Shown: positions 33,198-44,634 of the stretch, piece after piece | Position numbering within the stretch: the stretch's first letter is position 1 | Layout of the letters: each line of letters begins with the position of its first letter | From: Allolobophora icterica | Lineage: Eukaryota; Annelida; Clitellata; Crassiclitellata; Lumbricidae | Length of the DNA stretch: 64,000 nucleotides | Direction of reading: 5' to 3' | NCBI GenBank assembly: GCA_963556255.1 | Contig: OY744605.1 | Coordinates: 86,156,528-86,220,527, forward strand | The notes under the pieces: model-generated | Databases searched by the model: none | Told to the model about the DNA's origin: nothing | Seen by the model: the letters and a program-made list of their open reading frames with translations, nothing else | Translations under genes and position numbers: made by a program

Positions 33198-33680
33198 GTG
33201 TGGTGTGTGTGTGTGTGGGTGTGGTGTGTGTGTGTTGTGTGTGTGCAGGTATGTGTGTGTGGGTAGGTGTGTGTGTGGGTAGGCGTGTGTGGTGTGTGTG
33301 GGTGTGGTGTGTGTGCGGTGTAGGTGTGTGTGTTCTGTGTGTGTGTGTGTAGGTGTGTGTGTGTGGGTAGGTGTATGTGGTGTGTGTGTGTGTGTGTGAG
33401 TCAGCGGCCTGCTGGGCCTCTGGCGTGGCGTAAAACCCCGTAAGCCCCTTGTTGGCAGGTGGGCCCCTGGCGTGGCGTAAAACCCCGTAAGCCCTTACGC
33501 TGTCTCATGTGTTGTGTGTGTCTGTGTTGTGTGTGTGTATGTGGGTGTTTGTATGTGTTGTGTGCGTGTGTGTGTAGGTGTGTGGTATGTGTGTGTGTGT
33601 GTGTGGGGATGTGGGTGTGTGTTGTGTGTGTGTGGTGTCTGTGTAGGTGTGGTGTGTGTGTGTAGGTGTGTGCAGTGCCG
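33198..33680. repeat. GT-rich microsatellite with a duplicated 35-bp segment
   Basis: Long irregular (GT)n runs flank two copies of GGCGTGGCGTAAAACCCCGT (about 33415-33452 and 33462-33497). Cys/Val-rich readings of this stretch are artefacts. Confidence 0.9.
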
Positions 33681-35072
33681 TTTTAAGGCATAGAGTGCTT
33701 TCGAATTGTTAAGAAGGGTGACAAAAATGATGTATGGCCTAAGCCCCTATTAAACTTTATTGTTTTGTTTGTTGTACCATGATAGCTTATATTTTCTCTT
33801 GTCTTTACGATGGACTCCGATTTGTGACTCCACGTTTTGTTCTTTTACCTCGTACTTTGTTTTAACAAACGTTGTACATAATTGGTCATGAAAAATTGCT
33901 TCAGTAGGTGTCAACAAACCATGTATATTATATAATGATGCACAGGGAGCCCTAAGTAGCGGGACCTTGGTGCCTTTTTGGTTCTCTTTTTGTTTGTGCT
34001 GTACAATGTCTACTGAAATGTACATAACTGATTAATGCTCTGTACAGTGGTACGAACAATAAAAAAGATGGCTTGTTTTTATTGACACAATCCACATGAT
34101 CTGACATTCATGTGATTTGGTATGTGTACAATGAGCTGCTTCAGCCGCATATTCTTCCCAAGGAACAAGTGATCCCTCAAAACTGAAAACACATTACAGA
34201 GCAGTATAGGCCCTTATTGATATTATTTTTACCACTATTGCTGTTGTTGCTGCTACTATTACTGCTGCTGCTATTACTACTACCGCTACTATTATTACTG
34301 CTACTAATTTACTATTACAGTTATGCATAATATGTCCAAAATGGTATCCATGCCAAAGCGAAAGTGGAGAAGAAATTGGTACCCTCACTTTTTAGACCAA
34401 AGTTATGCCCATGAGTTTAGTAAATATACATCAAAACAGAAATTATTGTGTATATTTTATATGTTGCTTCATGAGCTAGAGAACTGGGTGTCTGTCTTGC
34501 AAAAGGTCCAGGAGAGAGGTTGTTGCAGGAGGTAAGTAAGGTCTGAAAGGGGAATGACAGTGTCCTTGGCTCTGACGGTGATCTCGACTATGATGGGCTG
34601 TAGAGTAGTTAGGATGCGTGTAGCTGGAGCGTCTGATATAGGAGTCCAAAGTTGCCAAATGACTTGTCACAGCCGTGCTGTGATGTAATGGTAGGTGGTG
34701 GTGGTCATACCAGTCATCATTGCGCGGGAATGAGGAGGTGTACGTACATTTTCCGCTGACCCCACGCTTGCATACCTGACCCCTCGTTATGCTGTGCGTA
34801 GGCTACGTACTATATGGACGCCCCTTGGTCCTTTACTAAAGAATTGTTGCTAAACAACACATACTAATTTGTACTAGTCGTAGTAAGACGACTGAACATC
34901 AATTAACGGTTGGTTAGCTTGCATTGAGTGTGGAAATGCTCTTTACTTGAAGGTCTTAGTCGAAACTTTATTACAGGTATGAAACGCACAGCTAATAGAA
35001 TAAGAGTACGAAGATGGCGGAAAGGCCTGTTCGCCGACCGCGCCGATTCGTGCAGAACGAATAGGCTAAGCT
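33681..35072. other. Right interior of the THAP transposon, no gene recognised
   Basis: AT-rich, with a short trinucleotide-rich patch (34230-34310). Short frames of 60-90 aa on both strands carry no motif I recognise. If transposase exons survive, they would be here. Confidence 0.4.
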
Positions 35073-35109
35073 CAATCCAGGTCTAAATATAGATATCGAT
35101 GGTCCAGTT

Positions 35110-36930
35110 TCTAGAAGGCCAAATCAAATCACAGGGGGTTTCCAAAGAGTAGTCCAAAAGAATACTCGTTTATTGAACATCATAGCTGAGATAACGCAAC
35201 TAGAACAAGCTACAGAGGTGATATATATAGTCTCACCAGCAGCTAAAGAGCGTCATATTATTGGTTGACGCCATCAGATGAGAGCACAGAAGCCCCGGGG
35301 AAACAGCGTTTTAAAGGTGTCTACAGAGGGTCTCACATAATCCACGGTCTAGCGACATCTTGTGGCACAGTTATGCACAACGATGGTTGTTAGATTCTTT
35401 ATAAATGCCCATTGTGAAAATGAGACGTAGGACGTGATGGGCGCCTTGCAAGGCTGTCGTAGACAGTTAAAATTCGACTCCTGTAATAACTTGCGATCAT
35501 ACTGATTTGTAATCATACTGCGTAATTGTCAGTTCGAAGATAGTAAACGAAGATTATTATTTTTATTAAATTATATATCATTTTTTTTCTTCGCCAGAGG
35601 TCGGTAAGATCCCTCAGGCTCTAAGATATTAACAGTTGATTGAAAGGTTGAGTTAGAGTACGTGGTCCTCATCCCCTGTGTGTAAAGTGAAAATTATCAT
35701 TATTATTTTTATACCTGAGGTAGCTATAATCCCTCAGGTTGTCTAAAACTATATTTTTTTCACTGGAAACCTCTGTGCGTAGTGAACTCTGCCACTCCAA
35801 AACTCTGGTGCTTGGATACTGGATAGCCATCTGTGCAGATGATATTTCCTATGTACATAATCGGTCTTTCCAGCCATAAGTTGTCCCAAGAATCTGGTAT
35901 CCACCGTCAATTGATTTAAAGCGCGTTAGATTTATAGCAACCTAAAAAGTGGTGGAGTTATAGTGAGATGTTGTTCAACTGAAGAATATAGTTGGCAGGT
36001 TTCCGATACAGAAGAAATTATTGTGTGATAAAGTGATACCAACGTGAATAACCATTGAAGCCACAATTAAGATGTCGCTAAACAATGGAAAACACAACTG
36101 ATTGGTAGTAGTTCAACATATTAACGATTATTCCTAATCTTTAGACACAAGGCTGCTTTTTGACACGACTGAATCTATATGTTTGGAATCGGGAAATAAT
36201 TTTCATGTAGTTGACAACCAAAAATCTTGTGGGTGGCAACTAAATGATAATTCGTTTCCGTTTCGAAATCTAAGGATAAAAAATAATACGAGAGTAGTTT
36301 TAGGTAAACAAAATCTATTGATGTAAAGTCATACATTGTGAATAAAATGTTATCTGAACAATGTAAGTAGCGACACTATAACAGAAATAAAGAAGTTGGC
36401 TTGTTAAAGGTCGCAAAAAGTTATGAAAGCTGACGAAAAGAGCGACTAAGATTCATTTCCTCTCGAAGCGGCGTTAAAAATTATAACTTTCAACTACATT
36501 TAGGATTAGTCTTTAGGGAGACTACGCTGCATCAGGTATCCAAGAACTCCGTTTATTCTCTGTTTAGCGACACCTTGTGGCAGTTTCGGCCGTATACGTC
36601 GATACCTAGACCTTCGGACTTATTAACCCACGCACCGATTAAAAGAGATTTCCAAATTTATTTTTGCTTTGAGAAGAGAATTTGATATAAAGTGTACAAG
36701 TAGGCCTATATAGCACAACATATTTATTAGTTTCTAGAATTATCCGAAATTCAATGGATAATTCAATAACGTTGAATTTAGTAATTTTTATAACTCAGCT
36801 GATTTTTCGAAAATTAATTAAGATAATTGCACTGGAAGTAATTAAGTGTCAAGAAAGAGCCTTGTAAGGAACGATCACGAGATCAAAAATAATACCCTAA
36901 AAACTTTCATATGTAGAATGTACTGTTCAT
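35110..36930. other. Dispersed repeats, no gene
   Basis: Contains TCTAGCGACATCTTGTGG (35347-35364) preceded by TTTTAAAGGTGTC (35310), and a segment (36130-36545) matching 12330-12790, with GTTTAGCGACACCTTGTGG at 36562-36580. No coding signal. Confidence 0.45.
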
Positions 36931-37021
36931 ATTGACTTGATGACAACTGTTGTTTATATGTTGTTTGTACACCGGATTGCGTCTTGCAGCCGGTTAAAAT
37001 AAAGAATATACTTACTTATTT
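36931..37021 (+). mobile_element. Retroelement 3' end with an (ACTT)n-type tail
   Basis: ATATGTTGTTTGTACACCGG...CGTCTTGCAGCCGGTT then AAATAAAGAATATACTTACTT. The same end occurs at 43110-43188, there clearly followed by repeated ACTT. This is a short LINE or SINE tail family. Confidence 0.6.
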
Positions 37022-38049
37022 ATTTGCGAATTCCTTCGATGTTTATATTCAGATGTGGCGACACCTTGCTGCTGCTATAAGAAAAACGGCGATTTATATG
37101 AGCAAAACAGGAAAAGAGGAAATTGGTTCACTAAAAAGTCACAAAAAGTTCGACATTATAAAGGCTGGAGCAGTGAGTGCAATGACACTTATTTCCTTTC
37201 AAGATGGCGCTCATAATGTAACAATCAGTTACGATCAATATTTCTCTTTAGGTAGACTACACTGTTTCAAGTAAGTAAGTAAGTAAGTAAGTAAGTGAGT
37301 AAGTATATTCTTTAATAAACGCTAGCAAACGCACAGCGCTTTACATACAATTTTACACAAAGAGGAAAGAAAAATATAACAGTAATAATGACGTTAGATC
37401 ATAAATGAAAAAATAATAGCAACACAGCCTAACTGTACAGCATCCTACCCAGGAAACCTCGTCGGGTATGAGAGTCAAATCTAGAGAAAACCAGATTATG
37501 GGAACGAGGGCGCAAATGATACCCGGTCTTTAAACGGGAGGTAGAAGTTCATGTCATGGAGGAGGTGACCAAGTAACCAAGATTTGGTTTAATTCTTTGT
37601 TTACGTCTATACTGGATGACCGGGTTGAGTTTCAACTACCGATTAACGAAATTTCGTCATTCATAGCCTCTCGTGAACGTAATTAAAGGTGTTTACGTAG
37701 AACTACTAAACGCATGAGAATTACTAGTATCGAGTTTTAACCAAAATATAATGGTTTTTCTATGTGAAGTGAATGAATACTCGTTTATTGCACATCATAG
37801 CTGACATAACGCAACTCGAACAAGCTACATGGGTTATATAGTCTCACGAGCAGCTAATTAGCGTCAGTAGGCATTCTTGTAGAGAATACGGGGTATAAAA
37901 TTGTTGTAATCTATTTCGGGTAGGGTTAATTAATGCGGTTTCGCTCGAAGATTGTGTCCACTGTTGCGGAGGGGAGGAAGCAGGTCACGCAGCACATGAC
38001 GTCGAATTTGTCACTTCTAATCATGTAAATAATATTACGAGAATAAAGG
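37022..38049. other. Mixed repeats, no gene
   Basis: 37080-37265 is related to 12600-12790 and 36400-36545. (GTAA)n at 37268-37303 starts an antisense retroelement end (TTCTTTAATAAACGC...). 37655-37850 repeats 7235-7400. Nothing coding was recognised. Confidence 0.45.
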
Positions 38050-38500
38050 ACAGGAATTGTGTTTTACCAAATTTACGATAATAAATATAACAATAAAACA
38101 ATACAACACTTTAGCCATCGAACTGTCACTTTTGTCGGATGTGTCGCTAACCTTAACTGAATGATCGAAGCAACTAAATACTTTAATTTCACCTATGAAA
38201 ACTACATAGATTCTGTTTCACGACGCTGTGTCATAAGCAAGGTGATCAGCGTCGTCTTCCTCCTTTATTGAGGCTTTGGACTAGTATCATTCTAGTGTAA
38301 TTATACACTGGCGAAGTTCCGTAGACAATTGGGTGGATGGAGTTAGTTTGACATCATCTGACAAAACTTTTAATGAGAACTTAGTCGCAGCTAACAACGA
38401 TCCGCAAATGCTATTTATATAGCGTTGGGTGAGAATTTTTAAAGGTGTCGTATAATTATTGTCTCGCGATATCTGCGGTCTAGCGACATCTCGTGGCTCG
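38050..38500. repeat. Dispersed repeat family member (CTCF-like motif at its end)
   Basis: Blocks CGAACTGTCACTTTTGTCGGATG, GGTGATCAGCG, GAGGCTTTGGA and GACATCATCTGACAAAA recur in order at about 41435-42480. The member ends TTTTAAAGGTGTC...GGTCTAGCGACATCTCGTGG (38440-38496). Non-coding, superfamily unknown. Confidence 0.55.
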
Positions 38501-38724
38501 AAAGATCGTTGACGTTGGTGGTTGTCAATTGAGTATCTCACGATTTCTTTCATTGGAATTTTGTTTCACCAAAGTATTTAGACAGTCTATTAGGATTCGA
38601 ATTCATGATGGTATATTATCTGACGATTTCGACGCAACATTCCAGAATTTCATGGATGTAATAGTTTCCTCTGCTATACCAGGGATCTCCTCTTCTTCGA
38701 CCAAAACTGTAGGATCATGAATTT
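38501..38724. other. Short unassigned sequence
   Basis: Nothing recognised; one short frame without motifs. Confidence 0.3.
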
Positions 38725-39190
38725 CATATTATCGTCCGTCTGTTCCTCTCTGTCTTTGTCTGTGTGTGTTTATCCGTCCGTCTCTTTCTTTGGATGTCTG
38801 TTTATGTACTTGTCTATCTGTCCGTAGGGTCTATATTTGTCTGTCTGTGTCTGTATATGTCTGTATGTGTCTGTTTCTCTGTTTGTCTGTTTCTGTATTT
38901 GTCTATCACTCCGCTTGTTTGCCTGTTTGTTTGTGTTTGTATGTGACTATCCGTCCGTCTGTTCCTCTGTCTGTATGTGTCTCTATGCGCCTCTTCGTCC
39001 GTCTGTCTGTTCCTCTGTCTGTCTGTGTCTGTATGTGTTTATCCGTCCCTCTCTTTCCCTGTCTGTCTGTTTCTGTATTTGTCTATCCCTCCGTTTGTTT
39101 GTCTGTCTGTCTGTGTCTACTTGTGCCTATCCGTCCGTCTGTTCCACTATCTGTCTGTGTCTGTATGCGTCTATGGCGTCCGTCCGTTTT
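38725..39190. repeat. (TCTG)n-type minisatellite
   Basis: Pyrimidine-rich tract of TGTCTG, TCCGTC and TTTGTC units with longer imperfect periods (for example CTATCCGTCCGTCTGTTCC recurring). All three forward frames stay open, which is a composition effect and not coding. Confidence 0.9.
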
Positions 39191-39199
39191 ATTATTATC

Positions 39200-40253
39200 C
39201 ACCCTCTAGCGACATCTTGTGACTGCCACATCCGTTGACGTCGATTGTTTGGTATAGTTTCTACTTAAACAAAGCTATGTCACAACAAAATGTCTTGCTT
39301 CGGACTGGCACTACCCTAGTAAAGAACAGTGGCGGAAGCGGTTCTTCTATGGATGCAATCCAAGATTAACATCGTCAACGAGAAAATCTGTTGGAAAGTA
39401 AGTTGCAGTTCTGAGTTAATTCGATGTCCAATGTCCAAGTAACAGCAGGACAGATCTTTTGAAGAAATAAAATTACAGTTTATATCGCTTTAGATTAAAT
39501 GTTTTAAAGGTGTCTTAATATTTGACCTTACATTATCCACTGTCTAGCGACATCTTGTGACTGCCACAGCAGTTGACGTCGATGACTGGTATAGATTCTG
39601 CTTAAACGAAGCTGTGTCTTAACTAAATGATTTGCTTCTCCCTCCTTCTCTATCCAGGCTTCGGACTGGCACTACCGAGTAAAGCACAGTTGACCGAATG
39701 GATTCTTCTATGGATATAGTATTCCAGCGATTAACATCTTCAACGAAAAAATCGTTTGGAAAGGTCTCACTGCAGACGTAACTGCTTTACATAATCTGTA
39801 CATAATCTACACTGCCAACCTGAGGTCCTTGCTGGCGGCTGGGGCAGCTCTTAGCAAGTTCTATGATGACGACGTGCAAGCCTATGTGCACTGCCCGGAC
39901 TGACACAAGGGTGCGTTAGAAGATCGCTTAACTATCCAGCCTGTATTTAACCATGAGTTACCATAGTTGAATCGTTTCATCCGACCCTATGAATCACGGA
40001 CGTTCTGTTTACGTGTTAGATGTATCTATATTTCGAAGGCTTTAAATCGCAGTGTCTCAATGCTGTAATAAATTATTGTCAATATCAAATCAACACAGGC
40101 TGGGAAAGGCAGCTTTTTCTTTAAAGCGAAAGAATTATAGAAGGTGCGGATGAAGGATTTCGAGACGGAACACAGACAGAAATCGTCTGCACTAGCTCTA
40201 TGGCCGAACGATGCATTGATTAAGACTCTAAGAGTGAATAGTAATTAGTAATT
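39200..40253. other. Two tandem dispersed-repeat ends, then no gene
   Basis: Two direct copies of CTAGCGACATCTTGTGACTGCCACA..GTTGACGTCGA (39205 and 39543), each followed by GCTTCGGACTGGCACTACC.AGTAAAG. Sequence from 39780 to 40250 shows no recognised feature. Confidence 0.5.
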
Positions 40254-40488
40254 GCGGAGCGTGGTGGCTCAGTGGTAAGTTCGGCGCCTTGTGACCTGAG
40301 GGTTGGAGGTTCGAATCCCACTCTAGCCGCTGCGTACGGACCTTTGGCAAGTCCTTCACTCGCAATTGCTCGTGGCGCTTCGGCGTGAAAATTCCGACAT
40401 AGTCTCAATGCTGTAGTCGGGAGCGCCTCTGAGTAGTAGTAGACTTTCGGAGGCGCTATAGAAATATCCGAAATAAATAAATAAATAG
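40254..40488 (+). mobile_element. tRNA-derived SINE, copy 2
   Basis: Close copy of 28345-28579: A-box-like TGGCTCAGTGGT, B box GGTTCGAATCC, CAAGTCCTTCACTCG middle, GCGCCTCTGAGTAG...GGAGGCGCTATAGAAAT tail hairpin and an AAATAAAT end. Confidence 0.87.
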
Positions 40489-40574
40489 ATGTATCCAGAG
40501 TTTAACGACATCTTACCACAACAAATGCCGTTGACGTCGACAGAAATTATTTTGAACAGTTCATTGTTTCTTAA

Positions 40575-41254
40575 CCTCTTCGCTGCGGATGACGAGTATG
40601 TCTCGTCATGAAAATGCTATTGCCATACGCGAAGGACGAGTATGTCTCGTCATAGAAATTATAGGTACCCATTTGATGCCCTGGTCATATACCACACATA
40701 AATACATACATGTATACATACATACATGCATAGAAACATACATACACGCAAACATGCACATACATACATGCATACATATACACATACATATATACATACA
40801 TACATATATACGTACATACATATATACACACATACATATATACAATACATACATGCATCATATACATATATACATACAAACATATATGCATTATATACAT
40901 ATGTACATAACTACATATATACCTACACATATACATATATAGCCTACATTCATATATACATATATACATACAGACATATATACATGTACACACATACATA
41001 CAATACATACATAGTTACATACAAATATACATATATACATACATACATTTATACATACATACATACATACATACATACATACATACATACATACACACAT
41101 ACATACATATATACATACATACATACATACATACATACATTCATACGTAAATACATCCATCCATCCATATATACATACATACATACCTGCATACATACAT
41201 ACAAACATACATACGTGACGCACACGGGATTACAAGGCCGTCGCAGCGAAGGGG
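40575..41254. mobile_element. TTAA-flanked piggyBac-like MITE filled with (TACA)n
   Basis: Ends CCTCTTCGCTGCG and CGCAGCGAAGGGG are inverted repeats (12 of 13), flanked by TTAA at 40571-40574 and 41255-41258. Two copies of GACGAG-TATGT-CTCGTC hairpin lie just inside the left end. About 530 bp of the interior is a (TACA)n/(TATA) microsatellite. The flanking TTAA and hairpin layout match the piggyBac element at 9330-12126. Non-autonomous. Confidence 0.82.
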
Positions 41255-42839
41255 TTAATTTTACTCTAGATGCGGTCTGCTCATTTTGGATTAATAAATG
41301 TAAAACGCAACAAAATACAACGAAGCAAATAACATCGGTCTTCCCACCCCTTTCTACTTGCACCTGTTGGCTTTCTCCTCCTAATAAAAAACAATATCAA
41401 TAAATTGCTAATAAAAGCAAAGACAATACACTACTGCATCCATCGAATTGTCACTTTCGTCGGATGTATCCATAACCCTAATTGAATCATCAGCCGAGTT
41501 TCCTCCATGAACATTCAATTACTTGGCGTCAACCGTTGACGTTACAAACGACCTCAAAGTCTTTTCGCATATATCGCAGGACTTATTCGGACAAGCTCAA
41601 GCTCCATGCAGGCGCTTAACCTTGAGGACGCACGGTCTCCCTTCGTCATCTCTTCACCAGGTCGCAAGAGTTACTACGATTGCCAAATTCCTCTATGCGT
41701 CCCTCGCATTGGGGAGTTGCCTCTGCCAAGGCTAATGAGGTTCAGGCACATCGATAGCTACCTGCCCAAATTCAGTGACCAACTGCGGACGATTGAGATT
41801 AAACTTTTTCAAGCCATTTTTGCGAATCCATTCCATATGCTGCATCAACTCCTTCCTTCGCTTTATGCACAACCCTATTATTTACGACCTAGACCTCGTA
41901 ACTTTGTCCTTCCTAAGAAAGATGACAGAAATTTTATCACCCTGACTTGCATATTCCTTTAAAGCCAAACCAAAACTACCTTAATCATTCCTTCATGTGC
42001 GGTCTAGTCATTCTGGATTAGTAAATGAAAAATACAATACAATACAATAAAATTCTTCAATTTCACCTGTAAAGACCATAACCATGTAGTTTCTGTTTTA
42101 CGACGCTTTGTCATATATACGAGGTGATCAGCGATTCAGCGTCACCCTCCTCCTCGATCGAGGCTTTGGATTGGCATCACTCGAGTATCAAGCAGTGAGA
42201 GAGTTCAAAATACAATTGGATGGATTTAGTCAGTTTAACATCATCAGAAAAACGGTGATTTTTATTCTTACTATTAAATACTAGAAAATATTAGCTAACA
42301 ATGATGCGCAATTGCTGTTTATAATATAGCATCCGTTACAAGTTTTTAAATTGGCATTGAAACTAAGAGTTTTAATTTTCTATTACATATTGGTTACGAA
42401 CTAATTATATATGTTGTACAGTTTTTAAAGGTGTCGAAAAAGTCTCGCGCTGTCTGCAGTCTACCGACATCTTGTGGCTACTATGATCATTGACGTTGAT
42501 GGTTGTGGCAAGGCAAGTTGGACGTCAACGGCTCTGACAATCGTAAGATGTCGTTAAACAATTGAAACTAACCTCATCGCTAGTATAACGCCGCCACACC
42601 CGTGTACTAGTGAGCAACAATACCAAAACGTTGACAAAGTAGGGGAGGGGCTTCTGTGCTGAGAGCGCCTCTGAATAGGTATTCTGCGAGAGGCGCTTTA
42701 TAAATTTCTATAGATACAATCTTCTCTCGCAGAGCCGCTATTGTTGACCTATCATTTTGGATGGTTTTGCATCTAACAATTGAACGTAATTAAATTATAT
42801 ATAGCACAAGAGGAATCTATTACAAAGGTGTTTAAGACA
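41255..42839 (+). pseudogene. LINE C-terminal fragment within dispersed repeats
   Basis: The plus frame at about 41750-41960 reads SYLPKFSDQLRTIEIKLFQAI, then HMLHQLLPSLYAQPYYLRPRP and FVLPKKDDRNF, a LINE ORF2 C-terminal signature. A 3' tail GTGCGGTCTAGTCATTCTGG then (CAATA)n ends near 42050; a similar tail is at 41270-41330. From 42050 to 42480 the dispersed repeat of 38050-38500 continues, ending in TCTACCGACATCTTGTGG (42459-42478). 42655-42715 is a lone GCGCCTCT...AGAGGCGC tail hairpin. Confidence 0.5.
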
Positions 42840-43800
42840 TTTCTTGATTATTATTAATATTATCGTTACTGTCAATATTATTACTAATACTGCTAAAGTC
42901 GTTATTGTCGTCGTCGTCGTCATAGTCGTCACCATCATCGTCGTCATCATCATCATCATTATTATTATAATGGTTTTTAAAATCCTATCTGTGTTCCTCT
43001 ATCTGCCTTTCTCTTTCTCCGTCTTTCTATCTCTGACACTGGTCCAGTATATCTGTAGATTTGCATACGTCTATCTGTTCATATTTCCATTCAAATTGAC
43101 TTGATAACAGTTGTTTATATGTTGTATGCACACCGGAGGGCGTCTTGCAGCCGGTAAAATAAAGAATATACTTACTTACTTACTTAGACGGAAAGTTTGA
43201 CAACCGACCGTCACAAACAACAGCAGCTGTAGGAGAAAACAAAGAGTAACAGACAAACGCGAAGAAAGTAACAACGCACAGAGAAGCGATCAGAAAGAAA
43301 ACAGACGAAAAGAGCGAACGAAACCTTGAAAACCAAAAAAAAACAATACTGGTAAGAAATTAGCACGCAGCGCAGTCAGACAGCAATCTCGGAAAGACCT
43401 GAGAACAACAACATGAGAACAATTATTATAAGAAACAAGACGAAAAAGCATCCGGAGACAATTGAAAACATTAAAGAGAGGGAAATAGCGTCAAATGCGA
43501 CAGAACGAACGACCAATAACATCAACCAACGCAGGACAGAAAGAAACACCAAAAAGATAATGAAGAGAAAATAAACTTGCTTCACTGAAGACGTCAACGG
43601 TCTTTGTTGCCACATGTTGTCGTTAAACTTTGGTTGCTACTGCTATGTTTTCAGCATCTACGGTTAATCGCAACGTACAAGGCAAATTTTCCTATTGGAT
43701 AACTTCATGAGACTTAAATCAGAGGAGAGGAGGAAAAGACGGACCAAGCAATGATGAAATGACGTGAATGAGGGAAATCAGAAGTGCGAGAGTATATTAA
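42840..43800. other. Trinucleotide-rich patch, retroelement end, no gene
   Basis: 42840-42975 is ATT/GTC/ATC trinucleotide-rich. 43110-43188 is the CACCGGAGGGCGTCTTGCAGCCGG...(ACTT)n tail. 43580-43640 holds GACGTCAACGG..TGTCGTTAAAC, a half of the 7142-type MITE end. No gene. Confidence 0.45.
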
Positions 43801-44634
43801 CCCTGGAATGCCCAAGGGGGGGTCCGACCGGACCCCAGACCCGCTTTTCCACGGATAACTTTAGAACGGCAGCGAAATTGTAAAAATGGTTTTAGGACAT
43901 CCTAAAACCTTCAATTGGGCTTCGTATGATATATTTTGCATGATTATTCTACCACCCTATAGCCCACAACATACCATATACCAAGGACACCCCCTAGATA
44001 TGCGGCTGATTGTCATACTCGCACATGGTTTACCAGCCCAGAAATAATTTTTTTTTAACGCACGTTATTGTGAAATACCATATATCAGTCGATTGCAAAT
44101 TGAATTTGGATTATAAGAAGCCAAATCCCGTTAAAATATTCCATTCCTGTACCCCACAACCATAGCATATACCAAGGACACCCCAAGATATGCGGCTGAT
44201 GGTCATTCTGGCATATGGTTTACCAGCCCAGAAATAAATTTTTAGCGCAAGTTATTGTGAAATACCATATATCAGTAGAATGCAAATTGAATTTGGATTA
44301 TAACAAGCCAAATCCCGTTAAAATATTCCAATCCTTTACCCCACAACCAGGCAACAACTACATGCGTACAATTGAATACCTGCGAAAAATCCCGAAATTG
44401 CAAAACACTACCTACTAGTATTAAAGTTCAAATAAAGTTTCACCAGGTGGCGCTATTGCAAAATACCATATATCAGTCGATTGCAAATTGAATTTGGATT
44501 ATAACAAGCCAAATCCAGTTAAAATATTCCAATCCGTTCTCCAGATATCACAATGAAAACATTGGGGTCCGGTCGGACCCCCCCCCCCCCCGTTGGGCAT
44601 TCGTGTACCAGAAAATAGCTTGGGCATTCGAGGG
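43801..44634. mobile_element. TTAA-flanked piggyBac-like non-autonomous element (834 bp)
   Basis: Ends CCCTGGAATGCCCAA and TTGGGCATTCGAGGG (14 of 15 inverted), flanked by TTAA at 43797-43800 and 44635-44638. Inside each end lies GGGGTCCG-2 nt-CGGACCCC, a near-palindrome. The interior has about 2.5 tandem copies of a 185-200 bp unit containing ACCATATATCAGT and GATATGCGGCTGAT. No transposase. Confidence 0.85.

Larger units (their letters stand above)
31347..35101. mobile_element. P-element-like transposon carrying a THAP gene (3755 bp)
   Basis: The first 29 bp (31347-31375, beginning CATCGATATCTA) are the exact reverse complement of the last 29 bp (35073-35101). Both ends are flanked by the same 8 bp, GTCCAGTT (31339-31346 and 35102-35109). 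An 8-bp duplication and CA-starting inverted repeats fit the P superfamily, which also carries THAP domains; hAT shares the 8-bp duplication but rarely THAP. A three-exon THAP gene lies inside (31451-33079). No transposase catalytic core was recognised in 33080-35101, which holds GT-repeats and AT-rich sequence, so this copy is probably non-autonomous. Classification is inference. Confidence 0.75.

Noticed and set aside
33100..33665. Cys/Val/Gly-rich small proteins
   Set aside because: Readings of (GT)n repeats in the THAP element.
31347..35101. Assigning the THAP element to hAT because of its 8-bp duplication
   Set aside because: hAT ends usually start CAG/TAG and carry BED/hATC proteins; the THAP gene and the 29-bp ends favour a P-type element, though not proven.
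38764..39238. Repetitive Cys/Leu/Ser/Val-rich, membrane-like proteins in three frames
   Set aside because: Pyrimidine-rich (TCTG)n tract keeps several frames open; no gene context.
40589..41403. Long Tyr/His/Thr/Ile-rich or Cys/Met/Val/Tyr-rich proteins on both strands
   Set aside because: All frames of a (TACA)n microsatellite inside a MITE.
43376..43615. Hydrophobic 79-aa minus-strand frame
   Set aside because: Antisense of an A-rich stretch; no family resemblance.
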